Shown here: positions 24,906 through 33,133 of the stretch, piece by piece
How positions within the stretch are numbered: position 1 is the stretch's first letter
How the letters are laid out: each line of letters starts with the position of its first letter
From: Terriglobia bacterium
Lineage (GTDB): Bacteria > Acidobacteriota > Terriglobia > Acidiferrales > UBA7541
DNA: 64,000 bases
Assembly (NCBI GenBank): GCA_020072785.1
Contig: JAIQGG010000002.1
Span: 434,001-498,000, forward strand
Direction of reading: 5' to 3'
Notes under the pieces: generated by a model
The model's database searches: none
Seen by the model: the letters and a program-made list of their open reading frames with translations, nothing else
What the model was told of the DNA's origin: nothing
Translations under genes and position numbers: made by a program

Positions 24906-26303
24906 GTGCACCAGGATCAATCATTGCTGCCTCCGGGCGTCTCCGCGCGCGCGCGGCCATTGGGGCGCGCGGGGTTTGCTTTCGGCCCGCGGTTCTTCGT
25001 AGGGCTGCTGCTGGGGCTGGTGTGGCTGGGGCCGGCATGGTGGTCCCCACGGCTCATCGGGGCGATGTTCCTGTGGGATGGGCTGGTGCTGGCGGCATGG
25101 GTGTGGGATTTGCAGCGGCTGCCGGCGCCGGGGCAACTGGAAGTGCGGCGGGTGTGGCGGGCGCGGCCGGCGCTCAGCGTGCCCGGAACGGTGGGGATCG
25201 AGCTGCGCAATTTTGGGAAGAGGGCGGTGCGCCTGCGGGTGACGGACGAAACCCCGCTGCGGCTGCGCAGCGAGCCGCCGGAGATGGAGATGGCCGCGCG
25301 CGCCGGGGCGTCCGCGGAAGCGAGCTACGCCATTTTGCCCGCGGAGCGCGGCGATGCGCCGCTGGGGCGCATCTACCTGCGCTACCAGAGCGCGCTGGGT
25401 CTGGCCGAGCGCTGGGGCGTGGCGGACGCGGCGCAGACGGTGTGCGTGCTGCCGAACCTGGAGCAGGCCAAGCAGCACACGCTGTACCTGATCCGCAGCC
25501 GCCAGGTGGAACTGGAAAAGCGGCGGCGCCGGCAGCGCGGTCTGGGCCGGGAGTTCGACAGCCTGCGCGACTACCGCGAAGGCGACGAGATGCGCGATAT
25601 CTCCTGGAAGGCCACGGCGCGGCACAACCACCTGGTGACGCGGGTGTTTCAGATCGAGCGCAGCCAGGCGGTGTGGCTGGTGCTGGATGCGGGGCGGCTG
25701 CTGCGGGCGCAGGTGCAGGAGCCAGGGAGCGCGCTGCGGCTGGCGAAGCTGGATTACGCGGTGAACGCGGCGCTGTCGCTGGCGCAGGTGGCGCTGCACT
25801 GCGGCGACCGCGTGGGGCTGATGGCCTACGGGCGGCGCATCCAGCAGAACGTGAACGCGGGGCGCGGGCCGCGGCAGGTGCGCGCGATCGTGGAGGCGCT
25901 GGCGCAGGTGCGCGGGGAGGCCGGGGAAGCGGACCACGGACGCGCGGCGCACGCGCTGCTCAGCGCGCAGAAGCGGCGCAGCCTGATCGTGTGGATCACC
26001 GATTTCGCGGAGACGGCCACGCTGCCGGAGGTCATCGAATACGCCATGCAGATGACGCCGCGGCACCTGGTGGTCTTTGCGGCCATGGGCCAGCCGGACC
26101 TGACGGCGCTGGCGGAGAAGACGCCGGAGAACGAAGAAGAGATGTTCCAGCACGTGGCGGCGCTGGAGATCAGCCAGCGGCGGGAGTTGCTGCTGCGGGG
26201 GCTGCGGCAGCGGGGCGTGCTGGCGCTGGAGTTGATGCCGGGGCTGCTGGCCAGCGCGCTGGTGAATCAGTATCTGGACATCAAGGATCGCAGCCTGCTG
26301 TAG
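24906..26303 (+). CDS. DUF58 domain protein (VWA-like partner of MoxR)
   Basis: A 465-residue protein with two N-terminal membrane helices ('FFVGLLLGLVWLGPAWWSPR' and 'LIGAMFLWDGLVLAAWVW'). An immunoglobulin-like periplasmic or cytoplasmic beta domain follows, then the DUF58 core 'GREFDSLRDYREGDEMRDIS', which continues 'WKATARHNHLVTRVFQIE'. The C-terminus has a von Willebrand-A-like fold ('AVWLVLDAGRLL', 'SLIVWITDFAETATLPEVIE'). The start is GTG at 24906 with TAAGGAGA at 24895-24902. In related clusters the MoxR ATPase acts on such proteins. The usual SpoIIM/RDD neighbours lie 5 kb away, across an island. Confidence 0.9.
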   Translation: MHQDQSLLPPGVSARARPLGRAGFAFGPRFFVGLLLGLVWLGPAWWSPRLIGAMFLWDGLVLAAWVWDLQRLPAPGQLEVRRVWRARPALSVPGTVGIELRNFGKRAVRLRVTDETPLRLRSEPPEMEMAARAGASAEASYAILPAERGDAPLGRIYLRYQSALGLAERWGVADAAQTVCVLPNLEQAKQHTLYLIRSRQVELEKRRRRQRGLGREFDSLRDYREGDEMRDISWKATARHNHLVTRVFQIERSQAVWLVLDAGRLLRAQVQEPGSALRLAKLDYAVNAALSLAQVALHCGDRVGLMAYGRRIQQNVNAGRGPRQVRAIVEALAQVRGEAGEADHGRAAHALLSAQKRRSLIVWITDFAETATLPEVIEYAMQMTPRHLVVFAAMGQPDLTALAEKTPENEEEMFQHVAALEISQRRELLLRGLRQRGVLALELMPGLLASALVNQYLDIKDRSLL

Positions 26304-26906
26304 GGCGCGAGGGATGCGGAGGCGGCAGGGGAAGCCGCTGGCGGGGATGGAGTTGGGCGTTTCTTTCTCATTTTGAGGCACGAGGGGAGGGGCAGGAGGG
26401 GTACCCACCCCCCGTTGTGCAGGAAAGAGTGCGGAAGTGGTTGATGATAAGGGAGTTGTTGTGGGGCCGTGGGAAGAAAGAGTGGGGAAGTGATGGGAAA
26501 GAAAGGGGATAAAGCGAAGTAGAGAAGTAAAGGCGTAGCGAGGCAATGAGGATGGCAGACGGGAGTTGGTGAGTTCGCGGGGGCGGGGTGCGAGTGTCAC
26601 GGGGCATGGTAGCACGGAAATAGTGGTCAGTAAAGTATCAGTACTGTGTGGTACTAGTTTCGAATGGGATGGAGATAGTACGTTCGAAAGGTGCGCGCGA
26701 ATACTTTATGCGTCTAGATTCAGAAAGAACGAAGGAAAGAGAAAGATCCCACCCTTGCAAAACCCGCAAGGATGGGGAACCCTCGTCTTAATACTCCACG
26801 GTGAATTGCAGAAGTGGTATCTTCTCATCGCTTGTTGCCGTCAGGAAGAAAAGGGGAGAAAAGGTGGGCCACCCGCCTATCCCGCCGAAATGATTGGGGC
26901 ATAACG
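26304..26906. other. 603-bp intergenic region, left edge of accessory island
   Basis: The first half is strongly purine-rich on the + strand (about 26390-26570). The second half has lower GC than the operon before it. Around 26636-26685 there are inverted or direct motifs: AGTAC-TGTGTG-GTACT (26639-26654 area) and two TTCGAA hexamers 26 bp apart. These could be operator sites for the regulator gene that follows, but this is a guess. No convincing gene is seen. Confidence 0.4.
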
Positions 26907-28313
26907 ATGATCGAACAATTGAAGATCGAAGAGGCCGAGGCTAACCGTATCCTCGCGTTAGAAGAGGGTCATTACTTAGACTTGAAGCGCGCCGAGATTA
27001 TGCCAGCCAAGCTCGCACAGGCCGTTTCCGCTTTTGCGAACACTGCTGGCGGCGAGCTTTTCATTGGTATAGAGGAAAGTGACCGCAGTGGCGCGAAGCC
27101 TCGTCGCTGGCGCGGATTTGCGGACATCGAGGAAGCGAATCCGCATATTCAGGTGATTGAAGCAATGTCGCCATTGGGAACACATTATCGGGCGAGCTTT
27201 CTTAGTGCTCCGGGCCAAACCGGCCATGTCCTGCATCTCATCATTTTTAAGACGAAAGATATTTTGTACGCGAGCGATGGAGTCGCCTACGTGCGTCGCG
27301 GTGCGCAGAAGCAAGCAGTCAAAGGTGAAGAGGCGCTCCATAGACTCCGGTTGGATAAGGGAATCATCTCTTTTGAAGATGAGACTCTCGCCCTAGACCC
27401 GGCGGCAATCACCAATTCCGCTGCCGTCATCCAATTTATGTTGAATGTCGTTCCGACTGCCGAACCAGACACTTGGCTCGCAAAGCAAAATCTCATTGTC
27501 GGCGGCAAGCCAACAGTCGCTGGCCTCCTGCTTTTTGCGGATGAACCGCAAGCGACACTCCCGAAGCGATCCGCGATTAAACTTTATCGCTATAAGACAA
27601 AAGATGCTGAGGGTAAGCGCGAATCGTTGGCGTTCGACCCCATCACAATTGAAGGGCCTTTGGATCAACAAATCCGGAAAGCCGTCGTCCGCACCAAGAA
27701 ACTGGTCGAGGAAATTAGGCGGCTAGGCCCGCACGGTCTGGACTCCGTTACTTACCCGCACGAGACATTGCACGAGATTATAACAAATGCGGTTCTTCAT
27801 AGAGACTACAGCATCGCGGTTGATGTCCATGTCCGTATCTATGACGATCGTATCGAAGTTGAGAGCCCTGGTCGGTTACCCGGTCACGTAACCAGAGAAA
27901 ATATTCTGGACGAGCAGTCCGCCCGTAATCCGAAGATCGTTCGGCTAATAAATAAATTTCCCGACCCTCCCAACAAAGACGTTGGAGAGGGATTGAACAC
28001 GGCATTCGAGGCAATGAAACAATTGCGGCTGAAGGAACCGGTGATCGAGGAAACCGAGCATTCCGTGACGGTATACATCCGGCACACCCCTTTGGCATCG
28101 CCTCACGATACCGTCCTAGCCTACCTAGAAAATAATGATGAAATTACGAACATGATTGCCCGAGACCTGACCGGAATCCGGTCCGAAAACTCCATGAAAA
28201 GCGTATTTCTGTCTCTCAAGAAACGTGGAATGATTGAACCGGTTCCCGGGAAAACAAGTGGTGGCAAAGCGGCCTGGAGAAAGGCTAGGCCGAAGAAGCG
28301 AAAATCAACATAA
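26907..28313 (+). CDS. AlbA_2/RecG-like ATP-binding regulator with C-terminal winged helix
   Basis: A 468-residue protein of the COG2865-like type. The N-terminal AlbA_2 (Schlafen-like) domain is 'EEGHYLDLKRAEIMPAKLAQ' through 'AFANTAGGELFIGIEE'. A central GHKL-like ATP-binding part has 'LHEIITNAVLHRDYS' and 'GRLPGHVTRENI'. The C-terminal winged-helix stretch is 'TNMIARDLTGIRSENSMKSV' and ends in basic residues. The family is common in accessory regions and near restriction and defence genes, but its cellular role is unsettled. Base composition is clearly lower in GC than the flanking genes and codon use differs, suggesting recent transfer. The ATG at 26907 lacks a strong ribosome site. Confidence 0.85.
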   Translation: MIEQLKIEEAEANRILALEEGHYLDLKRAEIMPAKLAQAVSAFANTAGGELFIGIEESDRSGAKPRRWRGFADIEEANPHIQVIEAMSPLGTHYRASFLSAPGQTGHVLHLIIFKTKDILYASDGVAYVRRGAQKQAVKGEEALHRLRLDKGIISFEDETLALDPAAITNSAAVIQFMLNVVPTAEPDTWLAKQNLIVGGKPTVAGLLLFADEPQATLPKRSAIKLYRYKTKDAEGKRESLAFDPITIEGPLDQQIRKAVVRTKKLVEEIRRLGPHGLDSVTYPHETLHEIITNAVLHRDYSIAVDVHVRIYDDRIEVESPGRLPGHVTRENILDEQSARNPKIVRLINKFPDPPNKDVGEGLNTAFEAMKQLRLKEPVIEETEHSVTVYIRHTPLASPHDTVLAYLENNDEITNMIARDLTGIRSENSMKSVFLSLKKRGMIEPVPGKTSGGKAAWRKARPKKRKST

Positions 28314-28528
28314 TAACGCAACAACTATAATCAGGCGGATGGCGCACCCTTGACGCGCTAAGACTCTTTGGGTGGCTTACTTTTTGCGGTTTTAGTTTTT
28401 GCAAAAGGTGGGTCCGAAGCATTGAGGAACTGCCACCCGCCAAATGTCAAAAGCCGCAGACGCCCCGACCCAGTCGAGGGGCACCCGAATCCATTTGGCG
28501 CATCACGCTTGGGCCACCCGGCTTCGTC

Positions 28529-29494
28529 TTAGCCCTGGTCTGCCGCAGGAGGCGGGGCTTCTGAAGCGGTTGGGGCTTGTGGCTGTTCTGCTTCGCCTTG
28601 CGCAGGCTGCGTTGGGGAATTCAGGTCTCGCCAGAGTTCCTTGGCGCTTTCGGTGCGCTTCGATACATGCCGCCTTAAGGCCTTCTCCAATGCAAAGTTA
28701 AGGGGGGCTGGTAGCTGCAGAGCCATCTGCCGAGGTTTTCCGGCTTTGATCTCTTCGGTGGTGAATCGCAACTCCTTGGAGTGTGCGAGTTGAAGAAAGA
28801 GTAGGCCGCAGTGGTAAATGTCAATGCGGTGGTCGAGTGCGCCGAACTCGGATTGGTCGATGACCTCTGGTGGAAGCATCCACGGGGCTCTTGTATTTGC
28901 GGGGTCTATCTCACTTAGGAGTTTGGCGACTCCTAGATCTCCTAATCTGAATTGGGTTGCACCATGGTCACCCGGGTCCATTTCGTTTCTTGCGGAGAGC
29001 GCGAACACATTGCCCGCATGTATGTCCTGGTGGACAAGCCCGTTAAGGTGGATGAAATGCACAGCCTGCAGAAGACAGCGGGCAAGTGGGCTTATCCAGA
29101 GATGACCCTCGAACCAATCCATTGTGAAGAAATCGGCGAGTGAGTATCGGCATCGTTCCGTGATGATATAAAAGGTGTCGCGGTACTCGAACGCATCAAA
29201 AAAGTAGGTGATGTGGGGGTGGCGAAGTAGGAAGAGTTTTTGCATTTCTGCGATACCTGATGCCTTCACTTCTTCGTACGATCGTTTGGGTTTCAAGATC
29301 TTGGCTGCTAAGTCGTTGTTCCAATCGTCCACGCAGCCGTAGACCACGCCAAAGGAGCCCTCGCCAATCTTCTCGCCGATGATGTAGCTGCAGTTGGTTA
29401 GAGTGCTCGTGATGACCTCTCCGGGGGTCGGTGGAATGACGGATTTGGCCGGTGGCTCGATGAGTGGTGTTATTGGCGTGGTTGATTCAGGCAT
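28529..29494 (-). CDS. serine/threonine protein kinase
   Basis: A 321-residue soluble kinase without a membrane segment or sensor domain. The glycine loop is 'IIGEKIGEGSFGVVYG', the ATP lysine is in 'LAAKILKP', the catalytic loop is 'GLVHQDIHAGNVFAL' (HQD in place of the usual HRD, catalytic Asp and Asn kept), and the metal loop is 'LGDLGVAK' (DLG for DFG). 'MLPPEVIDQ' stands for APE. Loss of the HRD arginine suggests activity independent of activation-loop phosphorylation. The N-terminal 35 residues are Pro/Thr-rich and the C-terminus ends in a Pro/Ala/Glu tail. It faces the AlbA_2 gene convergently. GC is lower than the chromosome average here. Target unknown. Confidence 0.88.
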   Translation of the reverse strand: MPESTTPITPLIEPPAKSVIPPTPGEVITSTLTNCSYIIGEKIGEGSFGVVYGCVDDWNNDLAAKILKPKRSYEEVKASGIAEMQKLFLLRHPHITYFFDAFEYRDTFYIITERCRYSLADFFTMDWFEGHLWISPLARCLLQAVHFIHLNGLVHQDIHAGNVFALSARNEMDPGDHGATQFRLGDLGVAKLLSEIDPANTRAPWMLPPEVIDQSEFGALDHRIDIYHCGLLFLQLAHSKELRFTTEEIKAGKPRQMALQLPAPLNFALEKALRRHVSKRTESAKELWRDLNSPTQPAQGEAEQPQAPTASEAPPPAADQG

Positions 29495-29658
29495 GTGACC
29501 TCAGCGCAGAGCTTAGTGGCTCAAGCGCAGGTTCTTGGTCGGGAGGATACCACTATGGAAACCCATTGTGTGGACCTGCGCACGGGATCAGGGTAAGTGG
29601 CACAATTTGGCGGCGACCCTTGAAGCAGTGAGAAGATTTCGGGTGGCCCTCGTTCTGG

Positions 29659-29680
29659 GTGACCGCAAAGCCGTCAACGC
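29659..29680 (+). repeat. palindromic repeat family, copy 5
   Basis: GGTGACCGCAAAGCCGTCAA keeps the TGACCGC/..GTCA arms with one base change in the right arm. It lies between the kinase and GIY-YIG genes, away from any start codon. Confidence 0.5.
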
Positions 29681-29824
29681 GGGGTTCGCAGGGGTGGGGT
29701 TTTTCTCTTTGCGCTTGCTTGGCGATTCGAGGGATGCGTTGAGGAAGTAGTGCGGCGGGCGCTAAGACGGGGCTACGCGCGCGCGGGTTCGCGTTTTTCG
29801 CCGATAGAGTGAGAGCAATGCGAA

Positions 29825-29868
29825 GAGAGATTTCTCACTGCGTTCGGTCCCGTAGAAGCATCCGGGAT
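29825..29868 (+). repeat. dispersed repeat, copy A
   Basis: It starts with GAGAGATTTCTCACTGCG and continues with TTCGGTCCCGTAGAAGC and TCCGGGAT, matching copies at 30025-30077 and 30678-30730 with a few changes. Confidence 0.65.
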
Positions 29869-29910
29869 ACAAAGAACGTAAATGACGGGTGGTGGGGGCG
29901 ACGAAACAAA

Positions 29911-29940
29911 GAGAGATTTCTCGCTTCGCTCGAAATGACG
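29911..29940 (+). repeat. dispersed repeat, 30-bp core copy B
   Basis: This 30-nt unit beginning GAGAGATTTCTCGCTTCG is identical to 30157-30186 and 30210-30239. It contains the inverted pairs GAGA..TCTC and CGCTTCG. Confidence 0.8.
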
Positions 29941-30024
29941 GCGTGGGGTGGGCGACGAGAAGAAGAGAGATTCTTCGCCCGCCACTAGCGCGGGCGAAGC
30001 AGCGGCGGTTCCTCGCTGCGCTAC

Positions 30025-30077
30025 GCTTCGTTCGGTCCCGTAGAAGCGTCCGGGATGCAAAATGCGCAAATGACGGG
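30025..30077 (+). repeat. dispersed repeat, 53-bp unit, first copy
   Basis: A 53-nt unit starting GCTTCGTTCGGTCCCGTAGA is repeated exactly at 30678-30730, 653 bp downstream on the other side of the GIY-YIG gene. Confidence 0.85.
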
Positions 30078-30156
30078 TTGTGGGTGGGGGGCGAATGGGT
30101 GCGGGTGGGCTTCCCGCCGGGGCGGGGGATTCAAATACAAGGCGGGCGAAGACGAA

Positions 30157-30186
30157 GAGAGATTTCTCGCTTCGCTCGAAATGACG
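30157..30186 (+). repeat. dispersed repeat, 30-bp core copy C
   Basis: Identical to 29911-29940 and 30210-30239. Preceded by TTCAAATACAA at 30130-30140, which also precedes the copy near 30590. Confidence 0.8.
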
Positions 30187-30209
30187 GGTGGTGGGGGCGA
30201 CGAAACGAA

Positions 30210-30239
30210 GAGAGATTTCTCGCTTCGCTCGAAATGACG
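30210..30239 (+). repeat. dispersed repeat, 30-bp core copy D
   Basis: Identical 30-nt unit, only 23 bp after copy C; it ends 7 bp before the stop codon end of the GIY-YIG gene. Confidence 0.8.
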
Positions 30240-30246
30240 GCGTGGT

Positions 30247-30531
30247 TTAGAGGCCGAGGCTGAGATCTTTCCAGTGTGGATTGAGGGATTCGATCAGGGC
30301 GATCTTTTTGGCGCGGCGCCAGGCTTTGATTTCCTTTTCGCGGGAGATTGCCGCGCGAATGGTGGCGTGGGGTTCGAACCAGACGAGCTTGGTGACGTTG
30401 TACTTTTGCGTGAAGCCGGAGATGAGTTTGTTTTTGTGCTGGTTGACGCGCCTGGCGAGGTTACTGGTCACACCGAGGTAGAGGGCTCCTGATTTGCTGG
30501 CCATGATGTAGACGTGGAAGGTGCGCTCCAT
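30247..30531 (-). CDS. GIY-YIG nuclease family protein
   Basis: A 94-residue single-domain protein. The catalytic motif begins 'FHVYIMASKSGALYLGVTSN': the 'GIY' position is VYI and the 'YIG' position is YLG. It is followed by 'LARRVNQHKN' with the catalytic Arg and the partner His. 'VWFEPHATIRAAISREKEIK' and 'WRRAKKIALIE' complete the UvrC-like core, with the catalytic Glu in 'REKEIKAWRR'. Such YhbQ-type proteins are abundant, and some cut branched or single-stranded DNA. The start at 30531 ('MERTFHVYI') is preferred to an ATG at 30549. It lies between two exact 53-bp repeats, so it may have moved as part of a repeat-bounded unit. Confidence 0.87.
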   Translation of the reverse strand: MERTFHVYIMASKSGALYLGVTSNLARRVNQHKNKLISGFTQKYNVTKLVWFEPHATIRAAISREKEIKAWRRAKKIALIESLNPHWKDLSLGL

Positions 30532-30677
30532 GGGGGCGGATTGTGCCACGGGGAGACGGGCTCTTCAAATACAAAGAGAGGCAAAACGAAGAGAGATTTC
30601 TCACTGCGCAGGCCAACCCTTTCCGATCGGACCGGAATCTTCGATCGCAGGAGCAAAGGGAAAGAAAGCGTTGGCCT

Positions 30678-30730
30678 GCTTCGTTCGGTCCCGTAGAAGC
30701 GTCCGGGATGCAAAATGCGCAAATGACGGG
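30678..30730 (+). repeat. dispersed repeat, 53-bp unit, second copy
   Basis: Exact copy of 30025-30077. Together they flank the GIY-YIG gene as direct repeats. Confidence 0.85.
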
Positions 30731-31071
30731 CGGGTGGGCGAATGGGAGCGGGTGGCCAATGCTTGAAGTAGTGAGAAGTTTTGGAGTGGCCCGTGCGGGT
30801 TTCGACGGGGTGGAGGGGTCTCATCGTTCTTCCTTGGCGATTCGAGGGAGGCGGCAAGGGAGTGAGGAGGCGGGGTCTGCCAGACCGCGGAAAAAAGGCT
30901 AGAACAAGGGTGGCGGCGGTTTCCAGGCGGGCAAAGCATCGAAGACAAGAGGCCGGGCTAAAGCCCGGCATCTACATAATCGGGAGGAAGAAGAGTTTTT
31001 CTGGCATGGCGGCGGGAGAGCTGGGACCGGCAAGCGTGCTCGTGCTGAGCGGGCGGGAGAAGAAAAAGATA

Positions 31072-31101
31072 ACGCAGAGACGCAGAGGGCGCGGAGGGTA
31101 C
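31072..31101 (+). repeat. CGCAGAGACGCAGAGG-type intergenic repeat
   Basis: AACGCAGAGACGCAGAGG followed by GCGCGGAGGG. It consists of tandem variations of CGCAGAG(A/G). Similar strings occur between genes in many unrelated bacterial genomes (from memory). No function is known to me. Confidence 0.55.
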
Positions 31102-31188
31102 GTAGAGAAGAAGGGCGAGATAGTTTCAATGGACGTGCGAGAAAGATGGATTCCAACTTTTTTGGGAATAACTGCAGAGCGGGCGGGG

Positions 31189-31240
31189 CCCCGACTGCTG
31201 TCCGGAGCGCGGCCCCGACGGCTGTCCCCGACTGCTGTCC
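31189..31240 (+). repeat. three-copy short tandem repeat
   Basis: CCCCGACTGCTGTCC at 31189-31203, CCCCGACGGCTGTCC at 31213-31227 and CCCCGACTGCTGTCC at 31226-31240, followed by GGCCGG-rich repeats GCATGGCCGG (twice) up to 31275. Confidence 0.7.
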
Positions 31241-31318
31241 GGGGCGTGGCCGGCGCATGGCCGGGGCATGGCCGGGCAAGCCCCGCCCCTACAGAGTGAC
31301 TCTTGTGAGAAATGCTTG

Positions 31319-32281
31319 CTAGGCGGTGTCGCGTTGCGGGCGGCGGGCGCGGTGGAGGTAGGCGAGCAGGAGAGAGAAGAGGACGGCGGCGAAGAGGAAT
31401 TTCAGTTTGGGGGCGAGGTTGGAGGGGGAGAGGAAGCCTTCGATGACGCCGGCGACGATGAGCATGGGGATGGTGCCGAGGAGGAGCTGGGCGGCGCGGC
31501 CGCCGGCTTGGGCGAGCGAGTCGCGGCGCGGCAGCAGGCCGGGGAAGAGCAGGCCGCGGGCGATCTCGAGGCCGGCGCCGCCAGCGATGAAAATGGCGGG
31601 GAGCTCGAGGACGCCGTGGGGGGCGACGAAGCTCCAGAGCTGGCCGGCCATGCCCGCGCGCCAGGTGGCCGCGCCGATGACACCGATCAAGATGCCGTTG
31701 AAGAGCAGCATCCAGATGGTGCCGAGACCCGCGGTAATGCCCAGGGCGAAAGTGGTGAAGGTCACGGTGAGATTGTTGGTCATGATGCCGGAGGCGGCGA
31801 GGGGTTTCACGGAGACGATGGAGTGGGTCCACATCTCGCGGCGTTCGATGGTTTCCATCATCTGCGCGCCGAGCAGGCGGTGGGCAAAGGCGGGATCGCG
31901 CAGGGTGACGGCGCAGGCGGCGATAGCCGCGACGGCGAAGAGGGCGAAAGCGAGCAGGGTTTGCGGGAGGGTCTCGCGGAAAATGCGCGGATAGGTTTCG
32001 GTGTAGAAGCGGAGCAAGCCGCTGAGCTTCTGGCGGTGGCCCATGTAGATGAGATTATGGGCGCGGCCGAGGAGCTGGTTGAGATAGAAGGCGAGCTGGC
32101 GGCTGGTGACGTCTTCGCGGACGGCGGCGAGATCGGAGGCCGTCTGGCGATATAATAGGCCGAGCTCCTGCAGCTCGTGATGATTGAGCGAGCCGGTGCC
32201 GCGCCGGCCCGAGCGATCCACGAGCTGTTCGAGGCGCGACCAGTACGGCTTGCGTTTTTCCAGCCAGCGTGTGGAGATCAT
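31319..32281 (-). CDS. stage II sporulation protein M-like membrane protein
   Basis: A 320-residue SpoIIM/DUF95 (COG1300) protein. The cytoplasmic N-terminus 'RWLEKRKPYWSRLEQLVD' through 'HELQELGLLYRQTASDLAAV' then 'REDV' is the family signature. At least five membrane helices follow, with 'SGIMTNNLTVTFTTFALGIT' and 'APHGVLELPAIFIAGGAGLE' as the conserved core. The organism need not sporulate; the family is widespread and occurs with RDD, MoxR and DUF58 genes. The ATG at 32281 overlaps the start codon of the divergent RDD gene, so both promoters must lie inside coding sequence or further upstream. Confidence 0.9.
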   Translation of the reverse strand: MISTRWLEKRKPYWSRLEQLVDRSGRRGTGSLNHHELQELGLLYRQTASDLAAVREDVTSRQLAFYLNQLLGRAHNLIYMGHRQKLSGLLRFYTETYPRIFRETLPQTLLAFALFAVAAIAACAVTLRDPAFAHRLLGAQMMETIERREMWTHSIVSVKPLAASGIMTNNLTVTFTTFALGITAGLGTIWMLLFNGILIGVIGAATWRAGMAGQLWSFVAPHGVLELPAIFIAGGAGLEIARGLLFPGLLPRRDSLAQAGGRAAQLLLGTIPMLIVAGVIEGFLSPSNLAPKLKFLFAAVLFSLLLAYLHRARRPQRDTA

Positions 32282-33074
32282 GATGAATGCACCGGCTCCC
32301 AACCCGCTCCCCGGCGCCCTGGCCGACAAGCTTACCATTGACACGCCGGAACAGACCGCGCTGGAATTTGCCATTGCCGGAATCGGCAGCCGCTTTCTCG
32401 CGCTGGCCGTGGATACCCTGATACAGATCGTGACCGGGCTGACAGTGATGATCGGCAGCGGGCTGCTGTTGAGCAGTGTTCCTCTCCCATTCGTGAAAGG
32501 CTCGGTCTGGTACGTGGCGCTGCTCATCCTGTTTTTCTTTCTGCTGTATTTCGGCTATTTCGCTTTTTTCGAGGCCATCTGGAACGGGCAGACGCCGGGG
32601 AAACGCTATGTCGGGATTCGCGTGATCAAGGATTCGGGGCGCCCACTGACGCCTGCGGAGTCCGTGGCGCGCAATCTGCTGCGCATCGTGGACCAGATGC
32701 CGGGCTTCTATGCCGTGGGGATGGCCAGCGTGGTGCTCAGCCGGCAGAACAAGCGGCTGGGTGATTTTGTCGCGGGCACGATCGTGGTCCATGAGAAAGC
32801 GCTCGAGGAACTGCGGCCGCTGTGGCAGGCGCCGCAGGCGGCCGGGGCCGTGCGCTACGGCGCCGCGGCTCTGAGCACGGAGGAGTTCGCGCTGGTCGAG
32901 AGCTTTCTCAACCGGCGCGAGGCGCTGGCGCCCGACGTGCGCCATCGCCTGGCGATGCAGATCGCCGGGCAGATCAAGCCGAAACTCACGCTGCCGGACG
33001 AGAGGCTGATTTCCAACGAGAAACTGCTGGAAGCGGTGGCCTACGAGCGGCGCTCCGCGGCGCGCTACGGGTAG
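32280..33074 (+). CDS. RDD family membrane protein
   Basis: A 264-residue protein. The RDD domain begins 'TPEQTALEFAIAGIGSRFLA' and continues 'LAVDTLIQ', with Arg and Asp at the usual places. Three or four helices follow, plus 'FEAIWNGQTPGKRYVGIRVI' and 'ARNLLRIVDQMPGFYAVGM', the remaining RDD motifs. A C-terminal soluble stretch of about 90 residues ('STEEFALVESFLNRREALAP') is longer than in minimal RDD proteins. The ATG at 32280 (or 32283, tandem Met-Met) has GGAGA at 32273-32277. Function unsettled; some family members are Na+/H+ antiporters. It is normally a neighbour of MoxR/DUF58 genes. Confidence 0.9.
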   Translation: MMNAPAPNPLPGALADKLTIDTPEQTALEFAIAGIGSRFLALAVDTLIQIVTGLTVMIGSGLLLSSVPLPFVKGSVWYVALLILFFFLLYFGYFAFFEAIWNGQTPGKRYVGIRVIKDSGRPLTPAESVARNLLRIVDQMPGFYAVGMASVVLSRQNKRLGDFVAGTIVVHEKALEELRPLWQAPQAAGAVRYGAAALSTEEFALVESFLNRREALAPDVRHRLAMQIAGQIKPKLTLPDERLISNEKLLEAVAYERRSAARYG

Positions 33075-33133
33075 GCGACGGGTGGATTTTACCGTATTTG
33101 CAAGTGTGCGCACGGCACACTGCAGGGATTTGC

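Larger units (their letters stand above)
29495..30246. other. 752-bp repeat-rich intergenic region
   Basis: No supported gene. It contains palindrome copy 5 (29659-29680), the dispersed repeat copies listed separately, and a 10-bp-stem hairpin CTTCGCCCGC/GCGGGCGAAG at 29973-29999. Frames through it give the spurious peptide 'RHFERSEKSLF', a recurrent artefact of this repeat in databases (from memory). Confidence 0.6.
30532..31318. other. 787-bp repeat-rich intergenic region, right edge of island
   Basis: It holds the 53-bp repeat copy, the shared 16-mer CGGAATCTTCGATCGC (30633-30648), the CGCAGAGA-type repeat and a small tandem repeat, listed separately. No convincing coding frame. Confidence 0.6.

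Noticed and set aside
26566-26904. A 112-codon frame upstream of the AlbA_2 gene
   Set aside because: No recognisable domain, no ribosome site, mixed composition. Treated as intergenic.
29773-30069. Minus-strand frame encoding 'RHFERSEKSLF' and similar
   Set aside because: It is the translation of the dispersed intergenic repeat, a known type of spurious protein, not a gene.
29911-30239. Could the 30-bp repeats be a CRISPR array?
   Set aside because: The three identical units are irregularly spaced (216 and 23 bp apart), with no spacers of constant length and no cas genes.
30371-30380. GGTTCGAACC, resembling a tRNA T-arm
   Set aside because: It lies inside the GIY-YIG coding sequence and no acceptor or anticodon arms surround it.
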